Positions 60,723 through 64,000 of a stretch of 64,000 bases of DNA are shown here, piece after piece. The position numbers and the translations under genes are program-made. Every line of letters starts with the position of its first letter. Position 1 is the stretch's first letter. The stretch covers positions 124,001 to 188,000 of the forward strand of contig CAWFXE010000003.1 of assembly GCA_963819715.1 (NCBI GenBank), read 5' to 3'. Below the pieces are notes generated by a model. It searched no databases. It was given only the letters and a program-made list of their open reading frames with translations, and was not told where the DNA came from. Source of the DNA: DASUPK01 sp963819715 (GTDB lineage: Bacteria; Actinomycetota; Thermoleophilia; Solirubrobacterales; 70-9).

Positions 60723-62199
60723 CGCCGCTCGCGGCCGCGTCGTCCTCGCGGATCCGCACGCGGTTCCGCCCCGCGTCCTTGGCTTCGTAGAGCGCCTGAT
60801 CGGCAGCGTGGACGAGAGCGTCTGGGGTGCGCAGGCGACCCGTGCCGAGCGCGGCTCCGACGGAGAGAGTGAGCTCGATCGAGACGTCGCCGACCCGGAC
60901 CGGCTCCTCCGCGAGCGCCTCGCGCGCCCGCTCGGCCAGGGCGGCGACGCCGTCCCGGTCTATGTCGGGCGCCAGCACGGCGAACTCCTCGCCACCCCAG
61001 CGGGCGAGACAGTCCTCGGCGCGGAGAACGGATGCAATGCGATCGGTGACCGTTTGCAGCACGGCGTCACCCATCAGGTGCCCGTGTTCGTCGTTCACAC
61101 GCTTGAAGTGATCGAGGTCCAGGAGGAGGACGGCGGGCACCTCGTCGGGTTCGGGATTGCTCAGCTCGCGTGCCAGGACCTCGCCGAAGTGGCGGCGGTT
61201 GAAGATGCCGGTGACAGGGTCCTCGCGCGAGAGCCGCTCGGCCTCGGCGCGGGCGCGCTCGAGCTCGCGGTTCGCCTGCTCCACGCGCTCCAGTGACGCG
61301 GCCAGCTCGTCCGAGCGCTTGGAGGCGAGATCGAGGGCGGCGTCACGGCGGCGCGCCAGGGTGCGGAGCATCAACGCGACCGTGAAGGTGAGCGCACCGC
61401 CGATGAGCAGGATCAGAAAAGGCAGGAGCGTCTCCGAGGTCGTCAGCGAGCCACCGGCCACGCTCACGGTCCAGGGCCGGCCCGGTGTGGCGACCGCGGT
61501 CTTGACGGCGTTGTCCAGGCCCGAGCCGATGCTCGCGAGGGGCGTCACCTGGTCGCGCAGCTGAAGGGGAGTCGGATTCGCCGTCACCGGCAGCGCCGCG
61601 GCCACCAGCTCCTGCGCGTCGATCAGGCCGACGATCGCGCTCTGTGACTCGGTGTGGGAGATCTCGCCGCTGTGCCGGTGGGACACCACCGGGACGCTCA
61701 TATAGAAGCCCTCGTGGCCGTTGGCCAGCTTCACCGGCCGGGAGATGGCGTTCTGCTTCTGGAGCTCCGCGAGCCGCAGGGGGCCCGAGGCGACGGGCCG
61801 GCCGACCGCGTTGGCGAGGGCGGCGTCGCCCGCACTCGCCGGCGCGACCAGGATCGGGTGAGGTCCGATGTTGTGTGGGGGAACGAGCCCACCGCTCGGC
61901 GAGCGGCGCACCCATTCCACGCTGACGATCGAGTCCTCGTTGCGCCCGCGCACGTGCGCCCAGCGGGAGAACTCCGCCCGGTCGGCGTCGTCGTGGACGC
62001 CGACCATGTCCCCGATGTCCTCCAGGTAGTAGGCGCGCCGCCGGAGAGCGTCCGAGATGCTCTGCTGCGCGCCCTGAACCCGGTCGGTGCGGGTGGAGTG
62101 AAGGTTGTGCCGCGAGACGAAGTACGCGGCCAGGGCGCCGCCGACGGTCGCGAGGACCATTGCGATCACGATCCCTCGTTGAAGCGCCTTTGAGCTCAC
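60709..62199 (-). CDS. CHASE-type sensor diguanylate cyclase (GGDEF)
   Basis: A 496-residue membrane diguanylate cyclase. It has a first membrane helix (GIVIAMVLATVGGALAAYFV), an extracytoplasmic CHASE-like sensory domain (~40-250), and a second helix (LLPFLILLIGGALTFTVAL). A coiled-coil linker and a GGDEF domain with active-site RWGGEEFAVLAPD follow. RAED five residues before GGEEF is the inhibitory RxxD site. The GTG at 62199 has a ribosome binding site AAGGAA five bases upstream. Makes c-di-GMP; pairs conceptually with the degenerate EAL protein at 50010. Confidence 0.92.
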   Translation of the reverse strand: MSSKALQRGIVIAMVLATVGGALAAYFVSRHNLHSTRTDRVQGAQQSISDALRRRAYYLEDIGDMVGVHDDADRAEFSRWAHVRGRNEDSIVSVEWVRRSPSGGLVPPHNIGPHPILVAPASAGDAALANAVGRPVASGPLRLAELQKQNAISRPVKLANGHEGFYMSVPVVSHRHSGEISHTESQSAIVGLIDAQELVAAALPVTANPTPLQLRDQVTPLASIGSGLDNAVKTAVATPGRPWTVSVAGGSLTTSETLLPFLILLIGGALTFTVALMLRTLARRRDAALDLASKRSDELAASLERVEQANRELERARAEAERLSREDPVTGIFNRRHFGEVLARELSNPEPDEVPAVLLLDLDHFKRVNDEHGHLMGDAVLQTVTDRIASVLRAEDCLARWGGEEFAVLAPDIDRDGVAALAERAREALAEEPVRVGDVSIELTLSVGAALGTGRLRTPDALVHAADQALYEAKDAGRNRVRIREDDAAASGVSAP

Positions 62200-62294
62200 C
62201 TGGATTCCTTCGGCGGGCCGCCGCGGAAAGTTGAGGCATGAAGCGGCCTGGACGCGGGCGTGACCCAGTACTGACGAGGCCTTGAGACCGGCGG

Positions 62295-62705
62295 TCAGCC
62301 GTAGCGGTCCGGTCCCGCGCGCGCGAGCTTGATTCGAATCAGGACGCGCCGTTCGCGCTCCATGCGCGCGCGGTAGTCGTCCCAATCGGGGTTCTCGTCG
62401 GGGAAGCGCTTGTAATAGTCGATGAGAGGGTCCATTGCCTCCGGCAGAGAGAGCACCTCTGCGTCCCCCTCGACGAAGAGCCACTGCCCGAAGAACCCTT
62501 CCGTGAAAGCACAGACCTGGGCCCGCGGGTCGCGACGAAGATTCGCGACCTTGTAGGCGGTCTCCCGGCTGGAAATGATCGCGTTACCCGCGCCATCAAC
62601 ATTCACGAGAACAGGGCTCTGCTGCACGCGATCTCCAGTTGCCCGCGTCGCCAGCACGCCTCGATGATGTTCGCGAAGAAAAGCCCGGGCCTGGTCAAGC
62701 TCCAC
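62295..62705 (-). CDS. PPOX-class F420-dependent flavin/deazaflavin protein
   Basis: A 136-residue split-barrel protein of the pyridoxamine 5'-phosphate oxidase-like F420 class: LREHHRGVLATRATGDRVQQ, SPVLVNVDGAGNAIISSRET, KVANLRRDPRAQVCAFTEG. The C-terminal Arg-rich end ERRVLIRIKLARAGPDRYG is typical. Probably reduces an unknown substrate with F420H2; F420 use is inferred from subfamily resemblance. Confidence 0.85.
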   Translation of the reverse strand: MELDQARAFLREHHRGVLATRATGDRVQQSPVLVNVDGAGNAIISSRETAYKVANLRRDPRAQVCAFTEGFFGQWLFVEGDAEVLSLPEAMDPLIDYYKRFPDENPDWDDYRARMERERRVLIRIKLARAGPDRYG

Positions 62706-62720
62706 GATCGAGGACTCTAG

Positions 62721-62794
62721 TCGGGGCGACTGGATTTGAACCAGCGACCTTTCGGCCCCCAGCCGAATGCGCTACCAGACTGCGCCACGCCCCG
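62721..62794 (-). tRNA. tRNA-Pro (GGG)
   Basis: A 74-base cloverleaf: acceptor CGGGGCG/CGCCCCG, D arm GGCGCAGTCTGGTAGCGC, anticodon arm TTCGGCTGGGGGCCGAA (GGG), T arm CTGGTTCAAATCCAG, discriminator A. CCA is not encoded. Confidence 0.95.
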
Positions 62795-62816
62795 TGACGC
62801 GGTCAATCCTAGACCA

Positions 62817-62888
62817 AGCGGGCGACGGGAATCGAACCCGTTCCTCGAGCTTGGAAGGCTCACGTGCAACCGTTAACACCTCGCCCGC
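62817..62888 (-). tRNA. tRNA-Gly (TCC)
   Basis: A 72-base cloverleaf: acceptor GCGGGCG/CGCCCGC, anticodon arm with CTTCCAA (TCC), T arm ACGGGTTCGATTCCCGT, discriminator T. It lies 22 bases upstream of tRNA-Pro on the same strand, so both are probably one transcript. Confidence 0.95.
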
Positions 62889-62898
62889 GTGACGGGCG

Positions 62899-62904
62899 AT
62901 TATA
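62899..62904 (-). promoter_or_regulatory. -10 box of the tRNA-Gly/tRNA-Pro transcript
   Basis: TATAAT on the minus strand, eleven bases ahead of the tRNA-Gly 5' end, a perfect consensus -10 in otherwise GC-rich sequence. No convincing -35 hexamer was seen about 17 bases further upstream. Confidence 0.6.
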
Positions 62905-63009
62905 GGTTCGCCCGAGCGGCTTTCCTCAGGGCCCGCCGGGTTCTTTGCGAAACTCCCCGGCCGCGGGACGGTTCTAGAGGCAGGGTCGCCCGCCGCGCAC
63001 TTCCGACGC

Positions 63010-64000
63010 ATGCCGCTCCCCAGGCCAAGACCGCCGCATGCCCGCGCGTGGGCCACGCTCGCCGCGAGCGTCGTGCTGCTCTCGATCGTCGTCGCAGCGC
63101 TCGCGGCCCGCGATGCGCAGGGCGCCCCGGACCAGAAGAACGTCGTCTTCATCCTCACCGACGACATGACCACGAGCGAGCTCTCCGCGATGCCGAACGT
63201 GCAGTCGCTGATCGCGGCGCAGGGCACGAGCTTCAACGAGGCCTACATCTCCTTCCCGCTCTGCTGCCCGTCTCGCGCCACGATGATGAGCGGGCTGTAC
63301 ATGCACAACCACGGCGTGCACGGGAACTTCCCGCCGAACGGGAGCTGGCTGCGCTACATCCCGCACGAGTCCAATGACCTGGCGGTGTGGATGCATGACG
63401 AGGGCTACTACACGGTCCACATCGGCAAGTACATGAACGGCTACCCGGGAGGCACCCCCACGATCCCGGCGCCGCCGAGCGAGAGCTTGCCGGTGCCGGA
63501 TGGCTGGGACGAGTGGTTCGGGAAGGTCTCCGAGGACGCCCTCTACTTCAACTACCAGCTGGTCGAGAGGACCGGACCCGGCGCCGTCCCGCAAATCACC
63601 TTCTACGGCGACCAGCCGAACGACTACCAGACCGATGTCTTCTCCGACCTGGCGGTCAACTTCGTCAACGACAAGGCGGTCGCCGATCAGCCGTTCTGGC
63701 TGAACCTCTGGTTCAACTCGCCGCACGGCCCGTTCGATCCCGCCCCACGGGACCTGAACCGGATGGCGGGCACTCCCCTGCCCAAGCTGCCGGGCTACAA
63801 CGAGAAGAACATCACGGACAAGCCCAAGTGGCTACAGAAGCAGGCGGGAAAGCGGATCTCGAAGCGCCAGGCCAGGTTGATCGACAACGAGCGGCGGCGT
63901 CAGGAGGAGCAGCTGATCTCCGTGGACCAGTCCGTAGGGAAGCTCGTACAGAGCCTGAAGGACGAGGGAATCCTCGACGACACCTACATCATCTTCGCGT
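63010..64000 (+). CDS. Secreted sulfatase, C-terminus outside window
   Basis: 330 codons of a Cys-type sulfatase that runs off the right edge. N-terminal signal/anchor (AASVVLLSIVVAALAA), metal-binding KNVVFILTDDMTTSELS, formylglycine motif CCPSRATMMSGLYMHN, then HIGKYMNGYPGG and WLNLWFNSPHGPFDPAPRD. It is a paralogue of the sulfatase at 56013 but lacks that protein's spacing in the middle. Substrate unknown. Confidence 0.92.
   Translation, partial: MPLPRPRPPHARAWATLAASVVLLSIVVAALAARDAQGAPDQKNVVFILTDDMTTSELSAMPNVQSLIAAQGTSFNEAYISFPLCCPSRATMMSGLYMHNHGVHGNFPPNGSWLRYIPHESNDLAVWMHDEGYYTVHIGKYMNGYPGGTPTIPAPPSESLPVPDGWDEWFGKVSEDALYFNYQLVERTGPGAVPQITFYGDQPNDYQTDVFSDLAVNFVNDKAVADQPFWLNLWFNSPHGPFDPAPRDLNRMAGTPLPKLPGYNEKNITDKPKWLQKQAGKRISKRQARLIDNERRRQEEQLISVDQSVGKLVQSLKDEGILDDTYIIFA

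Noticed and set aside
1..64000. CRISPR arrays, insertion sequences, transposases or a replication origin
   Set aside because: No regularly spaced repeats, transposase motifs, terminal inverted repeats or DnaA-box clusters were found.

Overview
The window is GC-rich throughout, has tightly overlapping gene ends, and carries an actinobacterial gene set: truncated haemoglobin of group II, a PPOX-class F420-type flavoprotein, six Mce proteins, a DUF3556 membrane protein, a PucR-type regulator and an S1 protease. It is most likely a chromosomal segment of an actinobacterium, probably of the class Thermoleophilia (Solirubrobacterales-like). That placement is inferred from gene content, not from a marker-gene tree. 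Three genes are each broken by a single-base frameshift, so draft-quality sequence with residual indels is possible.

Region 1 (1-11150, minus strand) is about molybdenum. A two-component system leads an operon with a beta-propeller lipoprotein, a membrane cytochrome b/molybdopterin oxidoreductase, a small membrane protein and a glycosyltransferase. Downstream lies a second operon: soluble sulfite-oxidase-family enzyme, FAD/NAD reductase, MoaA, a MOT1-type molybdate transporter, MoeA, and a MoaD-MoaE-MoaC fusion that runs off the left edge. Region 2 (11200-22500) is surface and sugar metabolism: a zinc-knuckle-bearing sugar epimerase, a polytopic glycosyltransferase, a methyltransferase, a DUF2064 transferase, secreted unknowns, a 14-TM exporter, a DUF192 protein, a BI-1 family protein, two coupled glycosyltransferases and trHbO.

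Region 3 (22480-26500) is a patchwork: a frameshifted 3-methyladenine glycosylase, short unknown genes, a VOC protein, and small palindromic repeats that recur around 49.6 kb. Region 4 (26570-38000, minus) contains the most interesting system. A cobalamin riboswitch precedes five translationally coupled genes: two secreted DUF4430 (transcobalamin beta-domain-like) proteins, EcfT, a fused tandem EcfA, and an ECF S-component fused to an alpha/alpha-barrel domain. Intrinsic factor and transcobalamin are built from the same two folds, an alpha/alpha barrel plus a DUF4430-like domain. The operon therefore looks like a vitamin B12 uptake machine with its own extracellular capture proteins. A nitroreductase, GlpD, a Rho-like protein with eroded ATPase residues and a serine hydrolase follow on the same strand.

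Region 5 (38000-49000) is a six-gene Mce operon with no adjacent YrbE permease, flanked by a secreted Lys-rich protein and a trypsin-like protease. Region 6 (49200-64000) carries four tRNA genes, cyclic-di-GMP genes (a degenerate EAL and an active-looking GGDEF), a coupled FAD oxidoreductase/DUF3556 pair divergent from a PucR regulator across a perfect 21-bp palindrome, two sulfatases, a GH25 lysozyme, a haem-binding protein and an MEDS/ATPase sensor. Several secreted proteins end in strongly basic Lys-rich tails.
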